DNA of 64,000 nucleotides from Clavelina lepadiformis (taxonomy: Eukaryota; Chordata; Ascidiacea; Aplousobranchia; Clavelinidae): assembly GCF_947623445.1 (NCBI RefSeq), contig NC_135240.1:27218001-27282000 (forward strand), read 5' to 3'. Positions 26,401 through 38,200 of this stretch are shown here, one piece after another. The notes under the pieces are model-generated. The model was not told the DNA's origin, did no database searches, and saw nothing but the letters and a program-made list of their open reading frames with translations. A program made the translations under genes and the position numbers. Positions within the stretch are counted from its first letter, which is position 1, and every line of letters starts with the position of its first letter.

Positions 26401-28061
26401 GACGTGAATGTTCTCGATTCCGAGAAAGTGATATTTAATATTTTCATAAAGATCGGTGTTTTCATAACCTTTGCCCTGGGCTCGGTTTGCGACTGCATTC
26501 AACTAATTGAGACAAAAATGATGAGAAATTATCAAATCGGCAAAAAATGACTGTTCAGAAAATTATCGACACCCACCATAGGTCTGGTATCGACAATGTA
26601 CATGAAGTCATCAGGTCCTGATTTAGATCGTCGAATCAAATCTACAAAAGCTTCGTCTTCGATTGATCGAGAATTTAAACCCGCCATTGGTTGGCTGCAC
26701 CTGCAATTTATGACATCACAATGCACATTAAAACAAACTATTTCACACTTGAATCTCTTATATAAAGTGTCTGTTACCTCACAATTACTGATCCGTTTTC
26801 ATGAAGGTAAGATAAAACAGGAAGTCTTCTTTTGCTCCTAAATGCCGCACTTCCCATCAACAACGCAGGAGTTGCAAGGGAGGGCACACAGATAAGTCTC
26901 GGGTAGGTGTCACATAAACCTGCACAAAACAATCTGTCCACACCACGTATGACTTTGATGTTTTCCATTCTGTATTATCGCCACTACCAGGACACTCTAT
27001 TAGTATTTTTATTGCACCTCGTCAAAGAGCATAAAACTAAGGAAACACAGATGCAGGGAGTGCAATATTGCTCACCAAACTCGTTGTTGATCCTCGATAC
27101 TTTCCAGTATCGAGTAGGGAGACCCATCTGCATGTAGTCGTTGTTCAAGGAGAATAAATCCCAACCTTCCTGTTGGGAGAGCTGCTCCCCTCGTGGGTTG
27201 TACGAAAACGCGTATAAATCATCGATTTTTACTGAGATAAAATATAATGTGTGTTTTAAACAGGCATTATTTTGAAATTATTAGACTTGAATAATGACAA
27301 CCCTTTCCAAAGTAATGCCAATTGTTACATGACAAACAAGTTAACAAACCTACCAGGCTTGGAGAGTTTAAGCAGAGAAGAGTAAAGGTCGTGGCAATCA
27401 CGTTCTTGTGTGATAAGGAATGTGAGGACTTGAAATGTTTTGCACCTGGTTAACGAAACAATCAACAGTCACCAACTGATTAATTGATTAGTTAAGGAAA
27501 CAGGTCTATTATTTACGTGAAATTGATTGTAATATGCTTATTACTTACCTTATTCTAAGAGGGGAACCAGCTTGACCGATGCTGAGTTTTTCAACGCTCT
27601 GGATGTGAGTGTGGACAATCCAAGTCTCTTTGTTTCGTTGAACATCGACAAATATAAGATGGGTGGCCGTCAAGTAAAGCGTGCCCTCAGTGGAATTGCG
27701 TGAATGGTTGTCTAACCAACGCACATTTCCCACCTGGGTAGAAACAAAAATGAATTATGAATGAGCTAATGCAGAAAAACCTAAAAATGGGATGACTTTG
27801 CACGACTTTAAATTCGTGTTTAACAGGAAGTTGATAATTACTCTGGAAAGGATGATGCAATTTGATTTACGTATTACTTTGTTGAGTTTAACACTGTGGT
27901 ACCTTTAGTAGCTTACATTGTACAAAATAGTCAAACAGAAGCTTTAGCATCATACATACATTTGTCATAGCATTACCATATGATACATATATTTATAAGG
28001 GTAGTTTGTTAAAAAAAAATTACTTTAAAGAGCAAACCTTTGGAGTTTTAATATGCTCCAT
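23409..28061 (-). CDS. MTMR6: Myotubularin-related lipid phosphatase (MTMR6/7/8 group)
   Basis: A 3-phosphatase for PI(3)P and PI(3,5)P2 on endosomal membranes, about 720 residues over 13 exons. The start is the ATG at 28061: the 24-base coding part of exon 1 gives MEHIKTPK, matching the MTMR6/7/8 N-terminus. Next come the PH-GRAM domain ([20 protein letters not shown], 27735-27549), [11 protein letters not shown] and [11 protein letters not shown] (27232-26777), [18 protein letters not shown] and YIVDTRPM (26706-26577), [20 protein letters not shown] (26500-26371), the catalytic CX5R loop [18 protein letters not shown] (25557-25382), [20 protein letters not shown] (25080-24890), a conserved [14 protein letters not shown] exon (24626-24475), a coiled-coil segment (24226-24056) and a low-complexity Ser/Pro tail of about 165 residues ending at 23409. 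The catalytic Cys, Asp and Arg are intact, so it should be an active enzyme rather than a dead-phosphatase relative. A hAT element sits in one intron. Confidence 0.95.
25963..26177. mobile_element. hAT-family short element in a myotubularin intron
   Basis: A 215-base element starts CAGCGGTTCTTAAACTTTTT and ends TACTTTAAGAACCCCTG, with inverted termini. It is flanked by an exact 8-base duplication CTCTATAT at 25955-25962 and 26178-26185. Inside are many copies of a GTCGCGACCC-type motif in both orientations. It has no coding capacity. It lies in the intron between the exons ending near 26371 and starting near 25905. Confidence 0.93.
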
Positions 28062-28544
28062 CGCGTGGACTTCTCATCAACTGTGTACAATGCAGAATAG
28101 TGCTTGTTGTTTTAACAGTTAATTTCCAACCTGGATTTAAACACAATATAAGCAACACAATTAAAGCAACATAGGTACGAAATTTATTCATTGATGTGAT
28201 TGTGTTTCTGCTAACTTGTTTTAACAAGTTATCAGTCTGTAGTTCAAATTCATCTCCACAAAGAGTGCAACTTAACTATATGAAACATGTCAGATTATGT
28301 CACAATAAATGAAACAAAGTAATCATCGGAATCTTGAATCGGAGCGTAGTGGAGTATAGATAAATAGACAGACACAGAGGGCCATGTTATAGAAGAGTCA
28401 CCAACCAACAAAATACAGTGCACACTGATCTTAAACCTGCTCTACAAGGTAACTGCACTCATTGAGCGCGGAATCAGGTTGATCAACGACTGACATACAG
28501 CCCTCGACAAAGCCAGATAAGCATCTATTCAACAACCATGCAAT
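28062..28544. other. Intergenic DNA between TIMM50 and the myotubularin gene
   Basis: Both neighbours are on the minus strand and the gap is 483 bases. It contains AATAAA on the minus strand at 28188-28183, suitable for TIMM50, and about 120 bases beyond it the myotubularin start. No other gene is seen. The gap is too wide to argue for an ascidian-type operon. Confidence 0.6.
28183..28188 (-). promoter_or_regulatory. Possible poly(A) signal of TIMM50
   Basis: AATAAA on the minus strand, about 357 bases downstream of the TIMM50 stop codon and about 120 bases upstream of the next gene's start. Confidence 0.5.
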
Positions 28545-30077
28545 TTAACGCCTCTTTATAAAAGAAGATACAGCATTGCTGGCGCCAGGAAAGAATGAGG
28601 ACGGCATGTTGCTTCGTACCGGCATCTGCACATCTTGCTGCATTCTAGCCTGCGCTTGCTTGAAGGCTTCAAGAGGATTGTCACTCTGAGAATAATGTCC
28701 GAGCACAGGACGAACATCGTCTACATTACTGGTCGCAATTGTTCGTAACAAGGCGGCAAGATCATACAGAGCAGTATCGTTTGACGAACCGTCCCACTTG
28801 GTAAGGCAAAGCCCGTTAAGCGGCTGCCTTTCAAACGCGCGCTTGTCGCTGTCCACCATAATCACACGCTTAAGATCACGATTAAGGTACTTTAAGTCTT
28901 TTTGATAATATGGGTCAAGCTTGGGAAATTCCCCATTGAAAGGGTTTCCGAGAGAAAATCCCGACTTGTACCTTGCAGCATCACGAAACAAGCGGTACAT
29001 GATGTAGCCTTTTTGGTCCATGGAATCAATCAGTGGGAATGCTGTCATCCCTGTTTCTCTCGTAAAAACTACAACTTCAAACAATGGCGGACCAACCTGG
29101 GAAAGAAAATAGTCAATCCCTGGACGCTTCTTAAAGCGCCATCCAGTAACAGAATCATAAACTGGTCGTAGAAATACGTCCATCAGCTCAACAACAAGCG
29201 TATATGGAGGTTGGTAGTACGGCTCTTGCAAAGGATCAGGTAACAGCTTTTTAGATGATGGCTCAATAATTTCTCTTTTAACCATATTAATCTCACCCCA
29301 AGAACGCTTGATGTATGCCAACACAACTGGCGAGTCCGAAAACTCATCTGGAATAGCATCACCAAATTCATCCATCTTTGGGCCGCCATTTTGCAAAATG
29401 AAAAGCGGTGTTCCAATACCAATTGTACCTAGCAAGACCCATGATGCGTACCGCTGACTTCTCAGAAATGCAGATTCTTTGTTTTCTTCATTTCCATCTT
29501 TCTTTGTATCAGAAGAATCGTCTTCTTTTTCGTTTTGTGCCTCGTTGGTATTACTCGAGAATTCCTTGGCATTTTCCATTATTCTCTTCACATTTTCCTG
29601 CATTATATTACCTTCCTTTTCTAAAGAATCTGGAGAGTTAGTGCCATCAGATGTTGCAGACGATGAAGTGGAGTAATTTCTCCGCTGAGCTTGCAATGGT
29701 ATGGAGCATAAACTGGATGATCGCCTTTCACATATTTTAAAACTGGAAAAATGTTCTTGAGGTGACTCAGACAGGGGCACGATGTCTAACCTCTTCTGCA
29801 TCAGAAGTTCATTAACTTTGTCAGTAAGATCATTTTTGCCTTTTTTTTCTACGTTACCATCAACAAAATCGTTGGTCAGTTTTATACTTGGTTGTTTTAT
29901 GGAAGTTAATGATCTCAGTAAAGTTGTGGTTGATGGAGTCACGCATTTAGATATGTTCCTTTTATCAAGATTGTTGGACTTGTCTTGTGACTGTGAATTG
30001 TCGAAATGACGCACGCAATTCGTAACTTTTTTCCAAGGCTTGTTACCAAGGCCATTAGTCCATAAGCGAAGAGCCAT
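28545..30077 (-). CDS. TIMM50: Mitochondrial import inner membrane translocase subunit TIM50
   Basis: The presequence receptor of the TIM23 complex in the mitochondrial inner membrane, 510 residues in a single uninterrupted exon. The frame is open upstream to 30113, but the first ATG is at 30077 and gives MALRLWTNGLGNKPWKKVTN, a basic amphipathic targeting-like start. Residues about 212-228 (ASWVLLGTIGIGTPLFIL) form the single membrane span. The intermembrane-space FCP1/HAD-like domain follows: GWRFKKRPGIDYFLSQVG, VVVFTRETGMTAFPLIDS, YIMYRLFRDAARYKSG, VIMVDSDKRAFERQPLNGL, DDVRPVLGHYSQSDNPLEAF. As in other TIM50 proteins the HAD first motif lacks the catalytic aspartate (VVELMDVFLRP), so no phosphatase activity is expected. 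The Ser/Asn/Glu-rich region before the membrane span, about 200 residues, is much longer than in human TIMM50. No intron is seen, unlike its neighbours. Confidence 0.95.
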   Translation of the reverse strand: MALRLWTNGLGNKPWKKVTNCVRHFDNSQSQDKSNNLDKRNISKCVTPSTTTLLRSLTSIKQPSIKLTNDFVDGNVEKKGKNDLTDKVNELLMQKRLDIVPLSESPQEHFSSFKICERRSSSLCSIPLQAQRRNYSTSSSATSDGTNSPDSLEKEGNIMQENVKRIMENAKEFSSNTNEAQNEKEDDSSDTKKDGNEENKESAFLRSQRYASWVLLGTIGIGTPLFILQNGGPKMDEFGDAIPDEFSDSPVVLAYIKRSWGEINMVKREIIEPSSKKLLPDPLQEPYYQPPYTLVVELMDVFLRPVYDSVTGWRFKKRPGIDYFLSQVGPPLFEVVVFTRETGMTAFPLIDSMDQKGYIMYRLFRDAARYKSGFSLGNPFNGEFPKLDPYYQKDLKYLNRDLKRVIMVDSDKRAFERQPLNGLCLTKWDGSSNDTALYDLAALLRTIATSNVDDVRPVLGHYSQSDNPLEAFKQAQARMQQDVQMPVRSNMPSSFFPGASNAVSSFIKRR

Positions 30078-31739
30078 TACGAAGGCAGAATGAAATGCTT
30101 CGTTTACAACCAATACCTACAGTGGTTTGATTTTATTAACATACGTTCAGTTTATAAACCTATGGCTGCTTACAACAACTGTAAAAATATGACCTACAAC
30201 AATAAGCGAAGTGATATTAAGCAATAGAGTGATGACCCAATTTAAATTACAAGGCAGAACTTGGGTTGGGTGTTTCCAAAATTCTTAATTGCAAAGTTGG
30301 TATACGAGACAAATTTATACCGGTAATGCTTCCTTTGCATATAAAGCTTGACAATGAAACCTATTAATATGCATTGAATCTCTACTTGGTTGGTCTAAAA
30401 CCACTTTGAAATGTTATTAGATGCAGATTCCATGCCGATAATGTAATACTATTTATTGACTTGTTATCAAATAGAATTTTTATTTTTGAAAATTAATTAA
30501 GCATCTAAAATCGCATTCTCTGCAAATTGAAGGCTTTACAAGCTGAAATCAATTTAGCATGGCCATCACAGTAGAACAACTATCAAGAAGAAATTAGGCA
30601 TATACAGTACAGCATATGGGCATGTATGACTTCATAAAGTCTCCTGTCTTCAACTTTTATCATTTTGTCAGGTCCGGGGAAAGCTTATTAGGGTCTAAGA
30701 TTTATTTAAAACTGCACTGAAATCCAGGATGAGGCGTTAAATGTCATAGATCATTGCTATAGTAAAACGTCATAACATGCTCATATGAGATATGCCAGAT
30801 CAAAGCCTTTCTTACATATGCTAATTAATAAAAAACAAACCAAATATAGAGGTAGCAATCCATGCTGGCATCTCTTAGTAATAAGTTGCACCCCTTAGCG
30901 CTGCTTTAAAAAAATGGTACAAAATTTTTAAACAGATTTTGTTCACTAAGCACCACATTCAACATCTAGTGCTTAGTAGTCTTATCACGTGGCTACATTC
31001 AATATCGTATATTAGTTGCACCTCTTATTTACGTTACACCATACTTTTTGGGAAATATTAGACACAAAAAAATTAGACAGTTAGTGCTTATTTGAACCTT
31101 AGTCTTAAATCAGTGTAAGTGGTAATGAATAACAAAGTGAAATAAACCTTTAACAGCACAAGGATAGAAGTGTAACATTGTTCAACGTGACGTGTAAAAG
31201 CATTTGTGTGTAACCAGCGACAAGTTATACAAATGTTCTCAATGTATTTTGCACATAGAAACCCAAGGCTATGACAATCATTTACAACTCAAGCATTAGA
31301 ACTAAACAAATTGTTAGCTTTTTTCTGCTTGTTGTTTATATTTTAAAATCACTGGTTATTAATATATTCGATAGCACACTTCAAGTTCATTAATGAGCGG
31401 AATTATGCACTTAGTTGCTATGGCATGATAATCTTTACTCTCAGACTGAGTAAAGTTTTTAATTTGATTTAAATTCAGTTAGCTGTGCTCCAAAATTAGA
31501 AAATAAGTGTGCACACGTGATTCGGTATTTGAGGGTCTCACATTGAAACGTTTTACAAAGCGACATCTTAACCGTACGATAGTAAGTATAGGCTATGTAG
31601 CCTGTTGTTAAAGACGATAAGTCGTTAGCCATAATACTGTAGTGGAAAGCGTGACAGCTGCACGCACAAGATTTATCAGCATGTACGTTGAACTTTTAAC
31701 TATTTTTATCCCGAATTATAATAAACAAACAAAGAAATA

Positions 31740-31841
31740 AGGTCTACTGCAGAAGCGCACTAACGCGTGAGGCATTGGTATACTAGACCCCTGCTACCCA
31801 AATTGTGACGTCATTTGATTGTGCACTTCTGCAATAGACCC
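31740..31841. mobile_element. 102-base MITE with 8-base target duplication
   Basis: The left end AGGTCTACTGCAGAAG and the right end (inverted) GGGTCTATTGCAGAAGTGCA form imperfect terminal inverted repeats. Exact 8-base direct repeats AAGAAATA flank the element at 31732-31739 and 31842-31849. The 8-base duplication suggests hAT-type mobilisation. There is no coding content. Confidence 0.8.
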
Positions 31842-32836
31842 AAGAAATAGCCTACTACACGTAATTGTCTGAACGTCAATTTATAGCCTAATAAATAAAC
31901 AAAAAATTGAGGCTTCAGTCCAGATGATCACGCCAAAATTTGCGTCTTTATCGTCGCAAATTGCCGTACTGTACTTTCCAATAAGAGAATGAGTATGCAA
32001 AAAGTCGATAATTTGAACTAGCCTAGCCTATTCGGGGTAGTGTTGAAGATAAATTTAGATTTGAAAGTTTAGCTTAGGTTACTACCGTATTTTAAGAAAT
32101 TCTGGTCTAGCACTTATTGCTTAAGTGCATATAATAGCTTCTAAACTATACGATTTTTTTCCAGTGAAATTGTGAAAGCAAACTGTTCGTTATCGAATTG
32201 TTTCATTTCTTTGTAGGCTAAAGACTAGACTATTTACAAAAAAATTGTTTTCTATTGCACTTTCCACACTAAAATTCTTTTCAAAATAATCTGCTAAAAT
32301 AGCTTATGGATGTAAGTTTGCAAGGCACAAACCTAACACATCCCACGACAATTGACAAAATTGATGAGCGAATCTCGTTTCAAAACACGTTTTGGGTCTT
32401 TTGGTAAAGTGTGACGTCAGACAGAACATTTCAGCTTTGACAAAATTGACATACTGGCTGCGCAGCCACAAAAGTCAACGGAAATTTCCGTGGACTATTT
32501 CAGAGGTTATAGTAAGCAGCTCTTTCCTGTTATCATTTATATTGCTTTGGTTAAACGAAATTTAATATTGTTTATATTATAGCCTATCCTGGATTGATAA
32601 ACCTACAGTCCTACACCATTCTTCAAGACACAATTCAAATAGTCAAAAGCGCTTCCAATAAAATCATCAAAATGATTTAACGATTTCTTGAAACATATCC
32701 AAGTTATTAAGTTCAAATAACAAAACACACATATATTTAAATAGATAAAGAACATGCTATAGATAAAACATTTGATTAATACAAGTATAAACAGGTTGTA
32801 GGGGGATGCGCATTTAAAAGCAACATAACACGATGC

Positions 32837-32842
32837 TTTATT
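32837..32842 (-). promoter_or_regulatory. Possible poly(A) signal of the FLVCR-like gene
   Basis: AATAAA on the minus strand, 44 bases beyond the stop codon at 32886. Confidence 0.6.
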
Positions 32843-32885
32843 CTTTCCAGTAGCCTTCAAAAACGACAAGTTTAGCATTTCCAGC

Positions 32886-34430
32886 TTAACGCAGGTCTCT
32901 TTTAATGAGAGTCTTGTACTCCATAGCTTGATTTGTACTTTCGCGTTTGTATTCTGGTTTTAGAAGGGCGATGACGAGCGAGCAGATTGCAGTGAGAATT
33001 GTAGGGAATGCTGTGGACCACGTGGCTCCGAATTGTATTAATATAAATCGGCCAATCAGGGGATAGATTAGCCTGAACATGCCCAAAATGACAATGCTTA
33101 TCATTGTGACGAACATAGGAGGATGAGGGTACGTCACTTCTGCCAGTAGTTCGAATAAGGACGTATTTGCCATGCCGATAAACAATCCTTGCGTCATGAC
33201 GCCGGCATAAATTACGTCAAGATTTTTAACTTTCACGCCAACGAGAATTACAACACAAGAGAGAAGCAATAGAAAGACGCTTAAGAAGACCATGGTTTTG
33301 TAGCGCTTCGTCTTGGTAATAAGTGGGCCCGCTATAAAACCGCCAACAGTATACATGCACCAAGCTACTAGTAAAACTATTCCGGCCTGTGCATTTATCT
33401 TCGTCTTGCTGTTGAATCTATGATGTAGCATTGACGTCAGTAGGACGTTATTGTTACGTAGAATGGGGTTGACTGCTCCAAAGACGAACCAAACCGCAAT
33501 GAAAATTTTGTCACGGAACAGAGACTGTACGACAGAGGCGAATGTATCCCAAGTGGAACGTAAGCTCGATTCTTCCCGCTTTTGTTTGAAGTCGTTCACT
33601 CTGATGAGCTTGGCTTGTGCTTCGCTAGGTGGCGTAGGAGGCGAGTTCTTGACGAAAAACATAGCGAAAAGCGCCAGAAAAAACGCCAAACCGCTCAGAA
33701 TTCCAAACATTGTCACCAAAGAAACTTGTGTCTGAAAAACGAATACATCGATTTCTATGTATTGCACAACCTAGTGAAGTGTGAATGCACATTTAGTTAA
33801 ATAGACAGGTTTTTGCATATAGACTCTATATTTAAACCTAAATAACGGATGACATAAACATACATTTGACATGTCGGGTTTCTCGCTGATGATGTAGGTT
33901 GGCAAAAATGATCCAATCGCCTCCCCGACACCCCGACCTACCACTTGGATTGCAACTGCAGTTGCCACCTCATTGCGTGGAAACCAAATCGCGGCTGTCG
34001 CGGGTGGAATAGACCAGGAGACGATATTACTGAACCCCATCACTGCTTGCCCCGACAGCATCAAACCGAAGCCCCCTCGCCAGGACACGGCCGCCGTGGT
34101 TAAGGTGAAACCGAGGGTCAAGGTCGTAGTGATTAGAATCACTGACAACCGGTATCCGAGCCTAGTTATCAGCAGCGTCATTGGCAGCGCCACAGTTAGG
34201 AAAATGACCGATTGGATAACGACAAGCCAGTCCACTTGCCACGGTTCTACATTGAAATACTCAGTGTACGCATTGTTTATTGGACCATAGCATGACTGGT
34301 TGTAGCCACGCAAAGCTATAGCAAAAGCAGCGACCGACAGTACAACCCACCGACGACTGTATGCCTGAATAGGAACCTCTTCATTTTCGTCATCGGAATA
34401 ATCTGAATGTTCCCTTTCTTCTTCTGACAT
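32886..34430 (-). CDS. FLVCR/SLC49-family major facilitator transporter
   Basis: A two-exon membrane transporter of 470 residues. Exon 1 runs from the ATG at 34430 (MSEEEREHSDYSDDENEEVP) to 33864; exon 2 runs 33731-32886. The junction is phase 0 (PDMSN then TQVSLVTMFG), with donor GTATGT and acceptor TTTTTCAG. An acidic cytosolic N-terminus is followed by YSRRWVVLSVAAFAIALRGY and about twelve hydrophobic helices. The segment IWFPRNEVATAVAIQVVG resembles the FLVCR motif WFGPKEVSTA. Vertebrate relatives carry haem, choline or related small molecules, so the substrate here cannot be read from sequence. The frame is open 30 bases further upstream but only from a non-ATG codon. Family assignment is good; placement among FLVCR1/2, SLC49A3 and SLC49A4 is uncertain, and similarity looks best to FLVCR. 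Confidence 0.85.
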
Positions 34431-35230
34431 TTTCGATTCTACCCAACAATCAAGACTCACATTTCTAGAATAACTTTTGTGCTAAAAATGCTTCATCGCT
34501 TGGCAGATCTAGAAACAAACCATGCTGCTCTTAACTCGCTTTTAAGTTCTAAGCCCTGAGGCGTTGTAATATTTAAGTGGAGACTGTCACAATCTGCTGT
34601 CTTGCGTTTGTTTACTAAAGCAAGCAAGTTAACTAAATATACATGTTTTCCAACGGGATTTTACTTAGTTGTCCAACAAACATAACATAGACCGGAGCAA
34701 AAGTGTTGGATCCTAAGTGAGTTTTTATCAACGGAAATATACTTCTCAGATCTCTATGATTGTCGGGGTGCTATTATTCCCAATAAATCAATATTTCAGA
34801 ATAACAAATAACCGTTCACGAAAGGCCAATTCAATGGTTTTCGATGAACGAGCAATAAAATCGACAAATTTCTATTTGCCTGCCAGATGGCAACAACGTC
34901 ATGCGTGACCTTACAACTGACTGGTAAAAACACTCGTTTTATCTATGACGTCAAATACCTCCAACTCACCAAAAGTAATGCAATTCAAGACGATAGTTTT
35001 GTGTTCAAAGATTGACAAAAATATTTACAAAATGGCGGATACTCTTCGAATGTCAAATGCCTTTATTTACAAACAAATAAATAAAAACAAGACATCCACG
35101 CCGACACTCAACAATAGATGATTGGGCCAAGCAGCATGAATAAATTTTCTTCGAACTTGTGAATGTTTTATCGCAACACCGCTGATGATTGTCAGGAAAA
35201 CCTAGCGGAGCCCGGCACCTAGCGCCACCA
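34431..35230. other. Intergenic DNA between the FLVCR-like gene and RBM26
   Basis: About 800 bases between two minus-strand genes. They hold the promoter of the transporter gene and the 3' UTR of RBM26, with AATAAA on the minus strand at 35067-35062. No other gene is seen. Confidence 0.6.
35062..35067 (-). promoter_or_regulatory. Possible poly(A) signal of RBM26
   Basis: AATAAA on the minus strand, about 165 bases downstream of the stop codon at 35231. Confidence 0.55.
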
Positions 35231-38200
35231 TCAATGTCTCCAAGATCTTTCCTCATCTAGAGCGTCATCATCATCATCGATATCAGCTCCAGTCAAAAGA
35301 GTCTCTTCATCTAATTCCTCCTCCAAGAGCCCGTATCCGAACTCATCCTCAGGAGGAGTGTAAGCCACAACCGGATCCACAACGACAGAAATTTCCTCTT
35401 CTTCGTCATCGTCTTCTGCATCCTTATTTGCAGGAGGAAGATGTTGAGCCGGACTCACAATAGGACTTGAATCTGATGCTGGGAATGATGAGGAGGTTGT
35501 CTGGAGGGATCAAGGAAAATACAAGTTACATTTCGAAATAAAGTCGAACACGAAATCAGCAAAATAACTTACGACAGGAGATCCTTTCTTTGGCTGAGAA
35601 GTCCACACAATTATAAGATTTCTTCCTTTGAACAAGAGTCCTTGCAAGGCAGCCTACACATAAAAAGGCGATTGACAGATCTTTCAACGTGATCGTAACC
35701 TTACACAACACTTAGTCAAAGACGAACACAATCTAACTCACTTGTTCAGCATCGTGCCTGGTCTTGTACTTGAGGGCACACGTCAAGCCGTCCTCGTCAA
35801 AGGAAAAGTTTTCCAACTCGCCATAATCCTACAACACAAAGCAAGACTCTTACTGAAAATCAACGGAATAAAATCTCAAATCTCGACTTTCGATTAAAAC
35901 TCACCGAAAAATGCGATATCATCTCGTCCTTCTCGCTGTCATGGTAACCGGAGACACGAAGCTCACAAGGTCGTCGGTCGAGGTTGGCTCCAGAGCGAAT
36001 GAAACGGTGAACGTTGCCACGGCCCCTACCGCGCCCCCTGCCCCTGCCGCGGCCCCATGCTCCCCTATAAGCCCCGGTGATTCCGAGAGAGCTTGCCTAG
36101 TACATAACACACATTAAGAATCGCAAACTAAGCACATAGACAACAAAGCAGAGTACGTGTTGTGTTTACCTCCGATTTCAGTTGACTGAGCTTTCTTCTC
36201 AAGCTCAAGGTGCTCTCTCCGTTGGTGGAAGCATTGTAAATGTCAAGTTCAGTGTCAAGCATGTCTTTCTCAGTCTGCAAAGTTCAAAGAAAAAAGAAAG
36301 TCAAGAAGCGACAAAACATCCGGTGGGGAAGTCACCGATTTTTTACAAACCTGTTTTTTCTTTTCCTGGACCACTTTCTGCTTCGAATTGCTCCTCTGAA
36401 TGTTTCTGATGCTGTCGATTGAACTGGTAAGCAGCTTCAGTGTCTGTGAAACGAAAAATGGTCAGTTAAGCTGCAGCAAGTGATCGAATAGCGCTGCAGT
36501 TTGCTCGATAGTATTTTGGTAAATCAATATATCAACCACAGTGGAAAGATTACACTGACCAGCAGGTAAAATGAAAACTCACCTTGACAAGTTCTATTTT
36601 CTCACTTGCCGGCATGTTCTTGCTTGCTTCCAACTTGGTCAATAAGAGCTGCAAAAAATTTACGCTTAAACCTCTACGACTCATAATGACCTAATAATGA
36701 ATTGATGATGTAACAAAGCTTACCTTCTGCTGTTCTATCTGTTTCTGCATGAGTCCTTGCTTCTGTTTGTGCAATTCAACTTTCTTCTGGTGAATGATTT
36801 TCTGCTTTTCGAGTTCCTTTTCACGAACAGCTTGACGAGCAAGAAGGACCTGTTTAACAGAAACAGCGCTGATTAACGCTGACCTTGAAACTGCGCATTT
36901 TACAAGCAATTGAAGAATGCGCGTTCTGTCACAAACACCAGCCATTCAACATTTATCAAACAGGAAATACTTATGAGCGTGAACAAATAGATTAGAACAT
37001 TGTTTAAATCAACAATATCTCAGGAACAGTAAATCAAGGCAACCGGTCACTATTTTAATTTCAGGTGGTTTCCTGATTCTAATTATTCTCCAGATGTTTT
37101 CATCTTCATGATACTTGGCCCAAGATCTGAAAATCGGGTGAACAAGGAACACGGATAACATTGACACCAGGTAAAAATTCACCTTCTTCTTGGCTTCATT
37201 GCTTGCCTCCACTTCTTTCTTCTTCTCGACCTCTTCATTAGGAAGAGCTGCCCCCTCCTCTGATCCTGGATTGCTAATCGTCCTCGATATTGTGCCATCA
37301 GTAAATGTCTGGCAATAAACATCCAATAAACGCAAAGCAGCCAAGTCTAATTAAAAGGTTGTTAGGTTGTTGGCAATGACAATAAGTTTAAGAAGTTGAC
37401 AAAGTTTTGTGATGCGCTCTGCCAATAAGTAGGCTTAGTGAGGCTTACAGCAAAAGACTAATCACACAGAAAGTGAAGTTGCAATACACAACTAACTCAC
37501 AGCTTTTGTGTCATCGCTGGTACTTGTAGGAGCCGTGTATTTCAGCTGATCTGGTTTTGGAAAATTGCCAAGCCTATCCTTAACAGATGACTGAACTTGC
37601 TATAAAAATATTGAGAATAAATGAAAAATAAAGATATTGAGAACAATGGAAAATAAAGATATTGTGAACAATGGAAAATGCAGAGGTTCTCGTGCAACTC
37701 ACATTTCCGTTGGAATTTTGCTGCTGGTTGGAGTTAATGTCAGAGTTGAACCAAAATACTCGGATGAAGCGATTGTTGAGAACTGCACCAGGATCCCGAA
37801 TTGCTGCCCGAGCGCTATTCACATGAGCATACTCCACCAGCGCCTGGTCAGGCTGTGCTCCAAATTTAACCTGAGAAATTACAGAATAAGGAAATCCGAT
37901 GCTTGTAAAAACACAACAGTAAGTCGCAAATTATTGTAAAGTCTATAGTTCTACTTGCCTGTATATTGTTGATTGCACCAAATTTAGCAAAATGTTCGTT
38001 TAGTTTCGTGATGTTGTTGAGCATTGCAGGTATCTTCTTCACGATAAGGGTCCTGTTTGGGTTACCTGGTATAAGCAATAGTGATGTCACAATCACAAGC
38101 AGCATTGCTGGATGAACACACCTCGTAACCAACTAACCTGGTATATTGTTGTTATAAAATGATCTTTTAGCTCCGGGTTCTGAACCACTGGTAACATCAG

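Larger units (their letters stand above)
30078..32885. other. Intergenic DNA upstream of TIMM50
   Basis: About 2.8 kb of AT-rich sequence without a recognisable gene. It contains a 102-base short inverted-repeat element at 31740-31841 and the 3' flank of the FLVCR-like gene (AATAAA on minus at 32842-32837). Confidence 0.6.

Noticed and set aside
28062-28544. TIMM50 and myotubularin as an ascidian operon
   Set aside because: The gap is 483 bases with a plausible poly(A) signal inside; tunicate operon gaps are usually far shorter.
29408-30009. Several plus-strand open frames within TIMM50
   Set aside because: They are antisense shadows of a conserved minus-strand coding exon.
30078-30113. Upstream extension of TIMM50 by 12 codons
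   Set aside because: The extension begins at a TTG codon; the first ATG is at 30077 and gives a better mitochondrial presequence.
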